64,000 bases of DNA. It comes from JAFGDI01 sp963662515. GTDB taxonomy: Bacteria > Planctomycetota > Phycisphaerae > Sedimentisphaerales > SM23-30. Shown one piece after another: positions 44,375 through 53,141 of the stretch. The position numbers were made by a program, and so were the translations under genes. The DNA is taken from contig OY759675.1 in NCBI GenBank assembly GCA_963662515.1, forward strand, positions 2,418,001-2,482,000, given 5' to 3'. The notes below the pieces were generated by a model, which did no database searches, was not told the DNA's origin, and worked only from the letters and a program-made list of their open reading frames with translations. The first letter of the stretch is position 1, and each line of letters begins with the position of its first letter.

Positions 44375-47300
44375 ATGAGATTATCGCTGCTTATCGGATT
44401 TATTGCAGCTTTTTTAGCTGTCAGCGTACAGGCAGAACTAGTACATCGCTACACATTCAATAACAATGTTCTGGATTCCGTTGGCACAGCTCACGGAACA
44501 TTGGTCCTTCAAAGTATAGGCGCCTCATATTCCAACGGCCTGCTATACCTTGGCAATAGTGAACCACTGCTGTCAAACGAGGCTGTTAACTATGTTGACC
44601 TGCCTAACGGCATAATATCATCATTGGGCACAGGTATGACCATAGAAACCTGGGCTTGCTGGTTTGGGCCGGCAGGAACAGTCAATCAGAGATTATTCAT
44701 CTTTGGTTCTGGTGATTCAGGTGAAAATAAGTCATCGGCTTCTGTCTATTCAGACTTCATGATGCTTTCTGTTGAACGCTTCACCAATCGTAATAGCATC
44801 GCAACGGGTGAATCTACCCCAACCCATGTATATTTTGATGCCGATCTACCTACTAATACAATGATCCATTTAGCAGTAACCTGGGATGACACCAAAGGCA
44901 TAGCCAGCCTCTACAAAAATGGCCAGCTGGTTGGCTCATGCCCAACCCGGCTAAGGCTTTCCGAATTGAACGACATAAATAACTGGCTCGGTCGCGATAT
45001 ATGGCTTGGTGTTGGCTTCTATGGTGCTTACAGTGACCTGCGTATATATAATACGCCTTTAACAGCCGAAATGATACAGGCCAGTTATGCTGCCGGTGCT
45101 AACCCGGAAGCAATTGAAATTGAACATGTATTGCCAACTTGCATATCTCCTGCCGATAACAGTGCTTCTGCCGCTAGCTGCACAGAACTGAACTGGCAAC
45201 CAGACTCAAACTCTGACATAGTCAGCCAGAATGTGTATTTTGGCTCTGATCTTACAGGAGTATTACAGGCAGATGCAACATCGACTGAGTATTTCCTGGG
45301 TAATATTTCAGGTACTGCAACCAGCATCGGACTGCCCTATACCCTGGAAGCTGGAAAGACATATTACTGGAGAATAGAAGAAGTAACGACTACTGGCTAT
45401 AGTTATAGCGGGCCGCTTTGGTCCTATACCATGCTGCATAAGCCGGTTTCCTGTCTGCCTAATGACCTGTCAGGTGATTGCCAGGTAGATATTGGCGATC
45501 TGGCGGTCTTATGTCAGCAATGGCTGGAAAGTGTTAATTGCTCAGATTATGATTGTGCAGATCTTACTTCTGATGGCATAGTGAATCTGGAGGATTTCGT
45601 TGCCCTGCAGGAAAACTGGAATGAGCAGGCAGACCCGCTAATAGTCATAAATGAAATACATTATCATAGCGATTATAATAAAGATCTGGTGGAATTTGTA
45701 GAGTTGTATCATGCCGGCGCAGCTCCCGTTGACTTAAGCGGCTGGACCATTTCCGATGGTATCAGTTACACTTTCCCGGCTGGCACAGTTCTAAATCCAA
45801 ATACTTACATAACTGTATGCCAGGAACCAACTTCATTCTTTAACAAATTTGGTATTATCTGCTATGGCCCATTTGAAGGTAAACTCAGTAATGAAGGTGA
45901 AACAATAACCCTGCGCGATGCTCAGGGTAATAAAATCGATGAAGTGACCTATACCAGTGAATTCCCATGGCCGATCGCAGCTAATGGCGAAGGGGCTTCT
46001 ATGGAGCTGATCAACCCTTACCTTGACAATGATCTGGCGGCCAGTTGGCGTAGTTCCGGTCTACACTACGATCTGCCATACCGGGCATTCCGCTCCCCTA
46101 CCCCGGGTGCCAGAAATCACAGTTTTACTTTCAATATTCCACCACAGATAAGGCAGGTACAAAACAGTCCGGAAGCACCTGTTTCTAATACCCCTGTAAT
46201 AATTACAGCAAAAATAACAGATGCTGAAGGTGTTGATTCTGTTACATTGAAATACCAGATAGTGACTGCTGGAAATTACATCCCGGCATTCTTACCCGTC
46301 GATATAAGTACACTTTACGATGACCCGGTCAAATATCCAGTTCCAAATCCGGAATTTGAAGATCCGGCTAACTGGACTGCCATTGCCATGGTTGACAATG
46401 GCAGCGGCTCAGATATAGCTGCTGACGATGATGTCTATACTGCAGTTATCCCGGCACAGGCCAATCGCACACTGGTGCGTTATAGAATTGAAACCAGTGA
46501 CACCGTCGGGAATCAGGTACAAGTACCTTATTTTGACGATGAATCTCTTAATTTCGCATACTATATTTACGATGGTATTCCTGACTATGTAACTACAGAT
46601 AACTCTGTCAGCGGTGCAGCGGGATATACCTATCCATCTGATATGCTCAAGACATTCCCGGTCTATTCACTGATCACCCGTTCCAGTGATTTTACCATGT
46701 GCAATGGTAATAACTCTGCCGACCGTATCTATCAGGATACTACTGAATTTGCTAATCAGGAGACTGGACGCAGATACAACTGGGAAGGTGCTTTTGTTTA
46801 TGAAGGGAAAGTTTATGACCATATCGGCTACAGATTGCGTGGCGGTAATGGTCGATATAACTATGGCATGGGCGGCAAACGCTCCATGAAGTTCAGATTC
46901 AATCGCGGCAATTATTTCCAGGCCCGCGACATATATGGCGACAAGTTCCCATCAAAGTGGCAGCATCTAAACTCTGGCAAGATGTTCGGCAATAAGATCA
47001 GTGGCGGCTACCGCAACTATGCCTATGGTATAAACGAAATAATGGACATGCGTTTATTCGCTCAGGCAGGTGTTCCCTCGCCTGAAACCTGGTGGTTCCA
47101 TTTCCGGGTAGTTGATGGAGCAGAAGAAACTCCTTCAGTAAGCGGTGGCCAATATACAGGTGATTTTTACGGTTTATATATAGGATTTGAAAACTATGAT
47201 GGAGCAATGCTGGACCGTCTGGGACTGCCTGATGGCAACCTGTACAAGTTGGCTGATAAAGTTTTTGATGGTAAAGAGCAACAGCGGTATCAGGGACCTT

Positions 47301-50300
47301 ACTCAGTTGACAATGCCGGTGATTACACCAATATAAGATATAATCTTAATCATACATCCACCGCTGAGTTCATTGATAAATACCTTGACTGTGAACAATG
47401 GTATCGCTATCACACCATTACAGAGGCCATTCGTCACTATGACATATTCTCCGGCTCAGATTGCTGGCATTGCCTTAAGAACTGCACCTGGTACTTCCTG
47501 CCTGTTTTTGATGAAAATAATCAATACGGCAAGCTCTGGTATCTGCCCTTTGATGTTGATGATACCTGGGGCCCTTATTGGAATATGGGCGTAGATCATG
47601 CCAAAGCGGCCATATACGACCAGAGATACCTCAATAACCTGGAACAATTTACCGTTCAGCCGGCCAAAGAACCATTCAAAATTGCCTATCGCAATTATAT
47701 ACGAGAATTTCGCGACCTGCATTGGCAGCCCGAAGTGATCGATGGCATGATAGATGAACTCGCATGGCTCATCAGCGACTTTGTTCCAGCTGACAGAGAC
47801 AGGTGGCGTCGAGACACAACTGGCGGCGGCAGTGCCATTGACAATGGTCTGTTAGCAACCAATGTCGCCATAATGAAACAGTTTGCCTGGTCTTCTGGCG
47901 TTGAAGGCTGGATGGGATCAAACACTAACCTTGACAATCTGGCTAATGCCGAAGGTGACTCTGTCAGTATTCCGGCAACACCGGCTATCAGCTATATAGG
48001 TACTGAAGGTTATCCAGAAAACGATCTGCGGTTCAGTGCATCAGCGTTTAGCGACCCTCAGGGTGCCGGAACCTTCGGGGCCATGAAATGGCGTATAGCT
48101 GAATATAATTTGGGCTTTAACTCTTATGAGCCTTCAAGTTCGGCAACCATTTCTCTGCTGGAAAAGGAGAGTAACTGGAAATACTTCAAAGGTAACCAGG
48201 AACCCTCTACCCAGACCGGTGCATGGCGTCTGGCTGGCTTTAATGACAGTAACTGGCTTAGCGGTCAGACTCCGATCGGATATAATGACCCCGTAAATAC
48301 TGTTATCACCGATATGAGAAATAACTATACAACTATGTATCTCAGAAATTCATTCTTCGTTGCTAATGCTGCTAATGTCAGCTCACTTACCCTAAATGCC
48401 ATGGTTGATGATGGCTGTATCGTTTGGATCAACGGTATAGAAGTAGCAAGGCTTTATTGCTCTGCCGGGGAAAAGGCTTACAACAGCACTACAGGCGTAG
48501 TCCACCATGAAGCAGATTACTATGAGCAGATAACCCTGAATAATCCGTCGAGTTTTCTGGTCAATGGTGAAAACACTATTGCCGTACAGGTTATACAGGT
48601 AGATATTAACAGCAGTGACCTGGCAATAGACATTGAACTCCAGGCCAATGTGGGCGGTTATACCCATAAGAGATTGTCCAAAAATGTTAAATATGAAATT
48701 GATCCTGTTTATGAAAGCAGCGACCTGACCATCTATTCCAGTGATTATCAATTCCCGGCCGAAGGTATCAAGCCGGGCAGAAATTACCGCGTTCGCTGCA
48801 AGATGATGGATAATACCGGAAGATGGAGCCACTGGTCAGCACCAATTGAATTTGTTGCTGGCGAAGCTCTGGGCTCTGATATTAAAAACTACTTCAGACT
48901 CACTGAATTAATGTACAATAATGGCGAGGCTGATTTTATTGAGTTCCAAAATATCAGTTCCAACATAACTTTAGACCTTAGTACCATTTCCATTGAAGGC
49001 GGTGTTACATTCAGTTTTGCCAATAGCTCGGTTACAACGCTTGCTCCCGGCGAATTTGTACTGGTAGTTCGTGATAAAACCGCTTTTGCGACGGCCTATG
49101 GCACTGACCATAACAGCCGTATCGCCGGTAAATACTCCGGAAAACTTGACAATGCCGGTGAAGATCTTAAGATATCTGATTACTGGAATGGCACTATAAT
49201 TGAATTTGAATATAATGATGGACGCGGCTGGCCTGTAGCTGCCGATGGCAGCGGGCATTCTCTGGTCCCGATAGATGATGCGATCGAAGATGAGCCCCTC
49301 GGCACACTCGACTACGGGGCAAACTGGCGGGCAAGCAGCTATATCGGCGGTTCTCCGGCTGCCACAGACCCGGCGGAGCCAACCAGCTCATTGCTGATCA
49401 ATGAGTTCATGGCACATACCGATTTTACCAGCTCTCAATACCCCGGATATGATAGCAATGACTGGATTGAACTGTTTAACTGCAATACTTCAGCTGTTAA
49501 TATAGACAACAACTGGTATCTAAGCGATGATATATCAGAACTGGATAAATGGGCCTTACCAGCCTCTGTACTGGCAGGAAAAAGCTTTATTTCTTATGAT
49601 GAAATAACCGGATTCCATAGTCCGTTATCCACTGGATTCGGGCTTGATAAAGCCGGAGAAAAGCTGTATCTCTCTTACCTGCCCGGCATAGATGGTCAGG
49701 ACCGTATTGTTGATGCGATCTCGTTCGCAGGCCAGCTCAATAATGTTTCTCTGGGCAGATATCCCGATGGCAGCGAATACTGGCTCAACTTCAACAATGG
49801 CACCAGAGGAGCCACTAATTCCAACCCGATCGATCATATATTAATCAGTGAGATCATGTACCATCCGGCCAGTGATGATGTAAACCATAAATACATCGAA
49901 ATATATAATCCTACTGCCAGTGCAGTTAACCTCTGGTCGCAAGCCGGAGCCTGGCAATTTGAAGGCGGCATTGATTTCACCTTCCCCACAGGCAAAGTTC
50001 TGGCTCCCGGTCAGCGAATCTTAGTGGTAGGATTTGACCCGACCAACAGTACCGCATTAAATTCATTCCAGAGCTATTACTCTTCCACCACCCTGGTGGT
50101 TAATAATATCTTTGGTCCCTGGAGTGGCTCACTTTCCAATAATAGCGACCGGATAACCCTGGCGACACCACAAAGCTCTGATGACCCGCTTGACCCGCTG
50201 GCCATCTCTCTGGTAACAATTGACCAGTGCTATTACAATGATTACTGGCCTTGGCCTTCAGAATCTGATGGCAGCGGAAAATCACTGCAGCGGGCGAGCT

Positions 50301-50368
50301 ATGGGCCTCAATATTCCGGTGATGACCCGGAAAACTGGATCGCCAGTGACCCTTCACCCGGTTCATGA
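44375..50368 (+). CDS. Giant secreted LamG/dockerin/lamin-tail/CotH protein
   Basis: The 1997-residue exoprotein starts after AAGGTGG and has a signal peptide (about 1-21). In order: LamG (22-245), FN3-like (255-352), dockerin-like (360-418, DLSGDCQVDIGDLAVLCQQW ... DLTSDGIVNLEDFVAL), lamin-tail domain (422-585), Ig-like segment (590-710), CotH kinase-like domain (about 760-1100, with KRSMKFRF, LYIGFENYDGAMLDRL and PFDVDDTWGP), FN3-like segment (about 1210-1262), a jelly-roll domain (about 1264-1430, NAMVDDGCIVWINGIEVAR) and three more lamin-tail domains (about 1506-1655, 1672-1815, 1822-1990). CotH homologues are atypical protein kinases in spore coats. A transcription terminator follows. 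No PEP-CTERM tail is present. Confidence 0.9.
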   Translation: MRLSLLIGFIAAFLAVSVQAELVHRYTFNNNVLDSVGTAHGTLVLQSIGASYSNGLLYLGNSEPLLSNEAVNYVDLPNGIISSLGTGMTIETWACWFGPAGTVNQRLFIFGSGDSGENKSSASVYSDFMMLSVERFTNRNSIATGESTPTHVYFDADLPTNTMIHLAVTWDDTKGIASLYKNGQLVGSCPTRLRLSELNDINNWLGRDIWLGVGFYGAYSDLRIYNTPLTAEMIQASYAAGANPEAIEIEHVLPTCISPADNSASAASCTELNWQPDSNSDIVSQNVYFGSDLTGVLQADATSTEYFLGNISGTATSIGLPYTLEAGKTYYWRIEEVTTTGYSYSGPLWSYTMLHKPVSCLPNDLSGDCQVDIGDLAVLCQQWLESVNCSDYDCADLTSDGIVNLEDFVALQENWNEQADPLIVINEIHYHSDYNKDLVEFVELYHAGAAPVDLSGWTISDGISYTFPAGTVLNPNTYITVCQEPTSFFNKFGIICYGPFEGKLSNEGETITLRDAQGNKIDEVTYTSEFPWPIAANGEGASMELINPYLDNDLAASWRSSGLHYDLPYRAFRSPTPGARNHSFTFNIPPQIRQVQNSPEAPVSNTPVIITAKITDAEGVDSVTLKYQIVTAGNYIPAFLPVDISTLYDDPVKYPVPNPEFEDPANWTAIAMVDNGSGSDIAADDDVYTAVIPAQANRTLVRYRIETSDTVGNQVQVPYFDDESLNFAYYIYDGIPDYVTTDNSVSGAAGYTYPSDMLKTFPVYSLITRSSDFTMCNGNNSADRIYQDTTEFANQETGRRYNWEGAFVYEGKVYDHIGYRLRGGNGRYNYGMGGKRSMKFRFNRGNYFQARDIYGDKFPSKWQHLNSGKMFGNKISGGYRNYAYGINEIMDMRLFAQAGVPSPETWWFHFRVVDGAEETPSVSGGQYTGDFYGLYIGFENYDGAMLDRLGLPDGNLYKLADKVFDGKEQQRYQGPYSVDNAGDYTNIRYNLNHTSTAEFIDKYLDCEQWYRYHTITEAIRHYDIFSGSDCWHCLKNCTWYFLPVFDENNQYGKLWYLPFDVDDTWGPYWNMGVDHAKAAIYDQRYLNNLEQFTVQPAKEPFKIAYRNYIREFRDLHWQPEVIDGMIDELAWLISDFVPADRDRWRRDTTGGGSAIDNGLLATNVAIMKQFAWSSGVEGWMGSNTNLDNLANAEGDSVSIPATPAISYIGTEGYPENDLRFSASAFSDPQGAGTFGAMKWRIAEYNLGFNSYEPSSSATISLLEKESNWKYFKGNQEPSTQTGAWRLAGFNDSNWLSGQTPIGYNDPVNTVITDMRNNYTTMYLRNSFFVANAANVSSLTLNAMVDDGCIVWINGIEVARLYCSAGEKAYNSTTGVVHHEADYYEQITLNNPSSFLVNGENTIAVQVIQVDINSSDLAIDIELQANVGGYTHKRLSKNVKYEIDPVYESSDLTIYSSDYQFPAEGIKPGRNYRVRCKMMDNTGRWSHWSAPIEFVAGEALGSDIKNYFRLTELMYNNGEADFIEFQNISSNITLDLSTISIEGGVTFSFANSSVTTLAPGEFVLVVRDKTAFATAYGTDHNSRIAGKYSGKLDNAGEDLKISDYWNGTIIEFEYNDGRGWPVAADGSGHSLVPIDDAIEDEPLGTLDYGANWRASSYIGGSPAATDPAEPTSSLLINEFMAHTDFTSSQYPGYDSNDWIELFNCNTSAVNIDNNWYLSDDISELDKWALPASVLAGKSFISYDEITGFHSPLSTGFGLDKAGEKLYLSYLPGIDGQDRIVDAISFAGQLNNVSLGRYPDGSEYWLNFNNGTRGATNSNPIDHILISEIMYHPASDDVNHKYIEIYNPTASAVNLWSQAGAWQFEGGIDFTFPTGKVLAPGQRILVVGFDPTNSTALNSFQSYYSSTTLVVNNIFGPWSGSLSNNSDRITLATPQSSDDPLDPLAISLVTIDQCYYNDYWPWPSESDGSGKSLQRASYGPQYSGDDPENWIASDPSPGS

Positions 50369-50436
50369 TCAGCCAGAGATACATTACTAATACCTATCAT
50401 TCTCTGAAAATTACATGAACACGCAATAATGCAAAA

Positions 50437-50473
50437 AAACAGGCTCGGTTTAATATACCGGGCCTGTTTTTTC
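50437..50473. terminator. Bidirectional Rho-independent terminator
   Basis: ACAGGCTCGG and CCGGGCCTGT (50439-50467) form a 10-bp stem with one G-U pair. It is flanked by A7 on the left and T6 on the right, so it can end both the CotH gene (plus) and the rubrerythrin gene (minus), which converge here. Confidence 0.88.
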
Positions 50474-50514
50474 ATATCCTATTTTCAGCAGAAAGCAAGC
50501 TCTGCCAGCCTCAA

Positions 50515-51015
50515 TCACTTAACTTCAAAGAACTTATCAGCAGCAACACCACAAACGCTGCATTTATCCTGGGCCGCGCCATAAACGGTGTTACCGCATA
50601 CGCCGCAGACATAAATTGCCTGAACCGGCAGATCTTTGCCTGACTCTACCGCCTTAAGAGCCTCACTATACAAATTATGGTGCAGCTCTTCTACCTCATT
50701 GGCAAATTCAAAACCCTTGAGAGCCGCCTTTTTACCCTCTGCCTGAGCTTCGGCAATAAAACCGGGATACATACTCTTAAACTCATGCGCTTCACCTGCA
50801 ATTGCATCTTTCAGATTCGACACAGTATCGTTAATGCCGCCGGCATTACGCAAATGGGTATGAGCGTGCACGGTCTCTGCCTCGGCAGCCGCCCTGAAGA
50901 GCCTGGCAACGCCGGGCAGACCATCTTTCTCTGCCGCTTTGGCATAAGCCAGATATTTACGATTAGCCTGTGATTCACCTGCGAACGCCGCCATGAGATT
51001 ATCCTGAGTTGACAT
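50515..51015 (-). CDS. Rubrerythrin
   Basis: The 166-residue cytoplasmic diiron peroxidase has a ferritin-like four-helix domain with iron-ligand motifs (FAGESQANRKYLAYA, AAAEAETVHAHTHL, EEVEELHHNLY-like EVEELHHNLY). The C-terminal rubredoxin-like domain carries two Cys pairs (YVCGVCGNTV and KCSVCGVAAD). It reduces hydrogen peroxide in anaerobes and microaerophiles. With the catalase 2 kb away it points to life under fluctuating oxygen. Its upstream A+T-rich region (51016-51110) probably holds its promoter. Confidence 0.95.
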   Translation of the reverse strand: MSTQDNLMAAFAGESQANRKYLAYAKAAEKDGLPGVARLFRAAAEAETVHAHTHLRNAGGINDTVSNLKDAIAGEAHEFKSMYPGFIAEAQAEGKKAALKGFEFANEVEELHHNLYSEALKAVESGKDLPVQAIYVCGVCGNTVYGAAQDKCSVCGVAADKFFEVK

Positions 51016-51366
51016 ACTTTTGTGTAATTCCTTTCCTTCGTATAGGGTCTTATTCTATTTTTCTAACTGTTATAATGTCTTTTCAACTTGTTTTAGTCGG
51101 GTATTATACTGAAAGTCAAATTTTAATCCCCAAAAAAACTTCAGCTTTACGACTTTACTGCTCCCACAGCAAAAACATATCAGATAATAAGGAAAACTGC
51201 CAACCTAACATGCTTATTAAAAAGCATTTATATACATAAGTCCACCAGACTGAAAAATTAACATAATATTAACACCAGATTTGCCAGATCTTTACATTGG
51301 CATTGTATATTAATACAGGAGCGGCGGTAAGGTACTGCCGGTAACTTAAAGACAGGAGATATGACA

Positions 51367-51441
51367 ATGTACTATGCAACAAGATTATTGATCATGCTGG
51401 CCCTGATCTCAATTATGGTTTCAGCGATAGCCTATGTATAA
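51367..51441 (+). CDS. Small single-pass membrane peptide (24 residues)
   Basis: A short frame reads MYYATRLLIMLALISIMVSA and ends IAYV, one hydrophobic helix with an Arg near the N-terminus. GGAG stands 8 bases before this ATG; an earlier in-frame ATG at 51361 is only 2 bases from it and less likely. It is followed by a possibly structured stretch and a strong terminator, so it may sit on a short dedicated transcript. It is too short for a confident call, but codon content and ribosome site are good. Confidence 0.5.
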   Translation: MYYATRLLIMLALISIMVSAIAYV

Positions 51442-51504
51442 AAACGATAATAATACTATATCGGCCCTGACTATGCAGTTTATAACCGGGGTGGTATAGT
51501 TATA

Positions 51505-51600
51505 ACCAGGCACAGGTGGCTATGCAGTCCCCCTGCTTGCAGTTTAAGCGGGCGGTTAGCTCTCCTGCCGGGTCTTTCATCTGATGGCTGTGCCGTTGTT
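51505..51600 (+). ncRNA. Candidate structured RNA between the small peptide and the terminator
   Basis: GGCACAG (51509-51515) is complementary to CTGTGCC (51588-51594). Inside, CCTGCTT (51532-51538) pairs with AAGCGGG (51546-51552), and GGCGG (51551-51555) can pair with CTGCC (51565-51569). The GACTATGCAG-type sequence occurs twice (about 51469 and 51520). The G+C-rich region has no reading frame with plausible protein. No known riboswitch, tRNA, 6S, SRP or tmRNA signature could be matched. Confidence 0.35.
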
Positions 51601-51629
51601 TGGCGTGCCTGAAGATGTTTTTGAATTGA

Positions 51630-51678
51630 CAACCTGTCTATACCTGATATGTATATGGTATAGACAGGTTTTTTTATT
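51630..51678 (+). terminator. Strong Rho-independent terminator
   Basis: AACCTGTCTATACC and GGTATAGACAGGTT form a perfect 14-bp stem around TGATATGTATAT, followed by TTTTT. It ends whatever is transcribed from about 51300-51630, since the next gene starts at 51712. Confidence 0.9.
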
Positions 51679-51711
51679 ACAATCACAGCCAGTTTTGCAC
51701 AAGGAATCGAC

Positions 51712-52656
51712 ATGAGTAAGTTCAGAGCATATATCCTCCTTTTGTTTTTGATCGCCCTTCCTGCTGCCGACAGCTCAGCAGAAACCATAAAAGTTGCCAC
51801 TTACAACATTGAAAAATTCTCTGATATGTTCGACCAGCACAACCTGCCTTTATCTCAACGCGACCGAACTGAATATTATCGTGACTGCGAAGATATCTAT
51901 GAAGTTGCACGGGTTATCACCCTGCCCAATTTCTCACCAGACATACTTTGTATTCAGGAAGCTCCCGACCAGGAAACCCTTGAGCTATTCAATAAGGAGT
52001 ATCTCAAAGGACTTTATCAGTTCGTTCGGGTTTTCAAAAGCAACAGTACCAGCGGGCAAAATCTGGCTATGCTGGCCAAAACCGGATTCAATGCCGAATC
52101 TGTAGATGAATATTACGGAGATACAGACCCTGCCGACAGCAGCGGTAAAAAACTGCTCTTTAGCCGCGGTCCGGCATTTGTAACTTTTCGCACCCCGGAA
52201 CATAATCGCCTCATAATCGGTCTGACCCACATCAAGAGCAAATTCGGCGACAATACCGACATGGTCCTCAAACGCACCCGGCAAATCGCCCGCCTGAGAG
52301 ATATTTGCGAAAAATATATTGAAGCCAATCCATCACCCACCTACATAGCGGTTCTTGGCGACTTTAATGATTCGTTCGGTAAAGATAACAATGAGGTCAA
52401 GGCCGATACCGATGCACTCACCGAGGCACTGGCCGGCAAAAAGCTGCTCAGATCGCTTACCGCCCCCTTACAGGAGCAAGGGGAATATTCCTATCACTGC
52501 CAATTCAAACCCATCAGATACCGCAGCTTTCTCGACCATATTTTCGTCAGCATACCCCTGTTCCAGAACACTTCAGCTACTACCGTTATCACAGATCCCA
52601 TTGCCGATGTCGCCAGCGACCACTGGCCCGTAATGGCAACCTTCAACCTCCCCTAA
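51712..52656 (+). CDS. Secreted endonuclease/exonuclease/phosphatase-family protein
   Basis: The 314-residue protein has a signal peptide (about 1-23, LLLFLIALPAADSSAE) and an EEP fold: KVATYNIEKFSD, PDILCIQEAPDQETL with the metal-binding Glu, LTHIKSK, VLGDFNDSFG and the C-terminal DHWPVMATF with the catalytic Asp-His. It should cleave phosphodiester bonds outside the cytoplasm, for example in DNA, RNA or lipids; the substrate is not evident. It lies alone, downstream of a terminator. Confidence 0.92.
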   Translation: MSKFRAYILLLFLIALPAADSSAETIKVATYNIEKFSDMFDQHNLPLSQRDRTEYYRDCEDIYEVARVITLPNFSPDILCIQEAPDQETLELFNKEYLKGLYQFVRVFKSNSTSGQNLAMLAKTGFNAESVDEYYGDTDPADSSGKKLLFSRGPAFVTFRTPEHNRLIIGLTHIKSKFGDNTDMVLKRTRQIARLRDICEKYIEANPSPTYIAVLGDFNDSFGKDNNEVKADTDALTEALAGKKLLRSLTAPLQEQGEYSYHCQFKPIRYRSFLDHIFVSIPLFQNTSATTVITDPIADVASDHWPVMATFNLP

Positions 52657-53141
52657 ATACTATCCCTGTAAATAGTTGGGACGCATAATTGCGTTTCCAA
52701 AATGCAAGCCGAGTTATTAGAGCAGAGACACAGGCTGAATGTAGAAGTTTAGACTTTCAGGGCATGTTGCCCTGAAGCTCGTGACTTTTATACTAGCTTA
52801 TGCAGAACTTTGGTACTCTTAAAAGACTGTGACTGTGTTTACGCCTTCCAACAGGCTCACTTCGGCAAGCTCTCATGACAAATCAGTTCAGGACAAATCT
52901 TACTCGCGGCCAAATAACAATGCAGCACACTACTATATATTATGAGGTCTGTTAATTAATTATTGGTTTCCGGTCTGGTTCAGGGCTATAATTGAAGTGA
53001 TTTCTTATATATTATCTTTTTTGGGTTTGAGTAGCGAATTTAATAAGCATTGAGCACTAAGGGGCAGAAGTAGAGAAGTATTATTCAGTTATACTAATTT
53101 ATTACCTTTTTACAGCTATCAAATGGAAAGGAAATTCAAAC
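52657..53141. repeat. Intergenic region with degenerate mosaic repeat
   Basis: A perfect hairpin TTCAGGGCA-TGT-TGCCCTGAA lies at about 52758-52778, followed by GGTACTCTTAAA and CTCACTTCGGCAAGCTC. These are degenerate versions of the modules near 19860, 21370 and 60190. The last 200 bases are A+T-rich and should carry the catalase promoter. Confidence 0.65.

Noticed and set aside
51509..51594. Seven-base terminal helix recalling a tRNA acceptor stem
   Set aside because: No T-arm GGTTCGA-type sequence, no proper D-arm and no anticodon loop at the right distance; kept only as a structured-RNA candidate.
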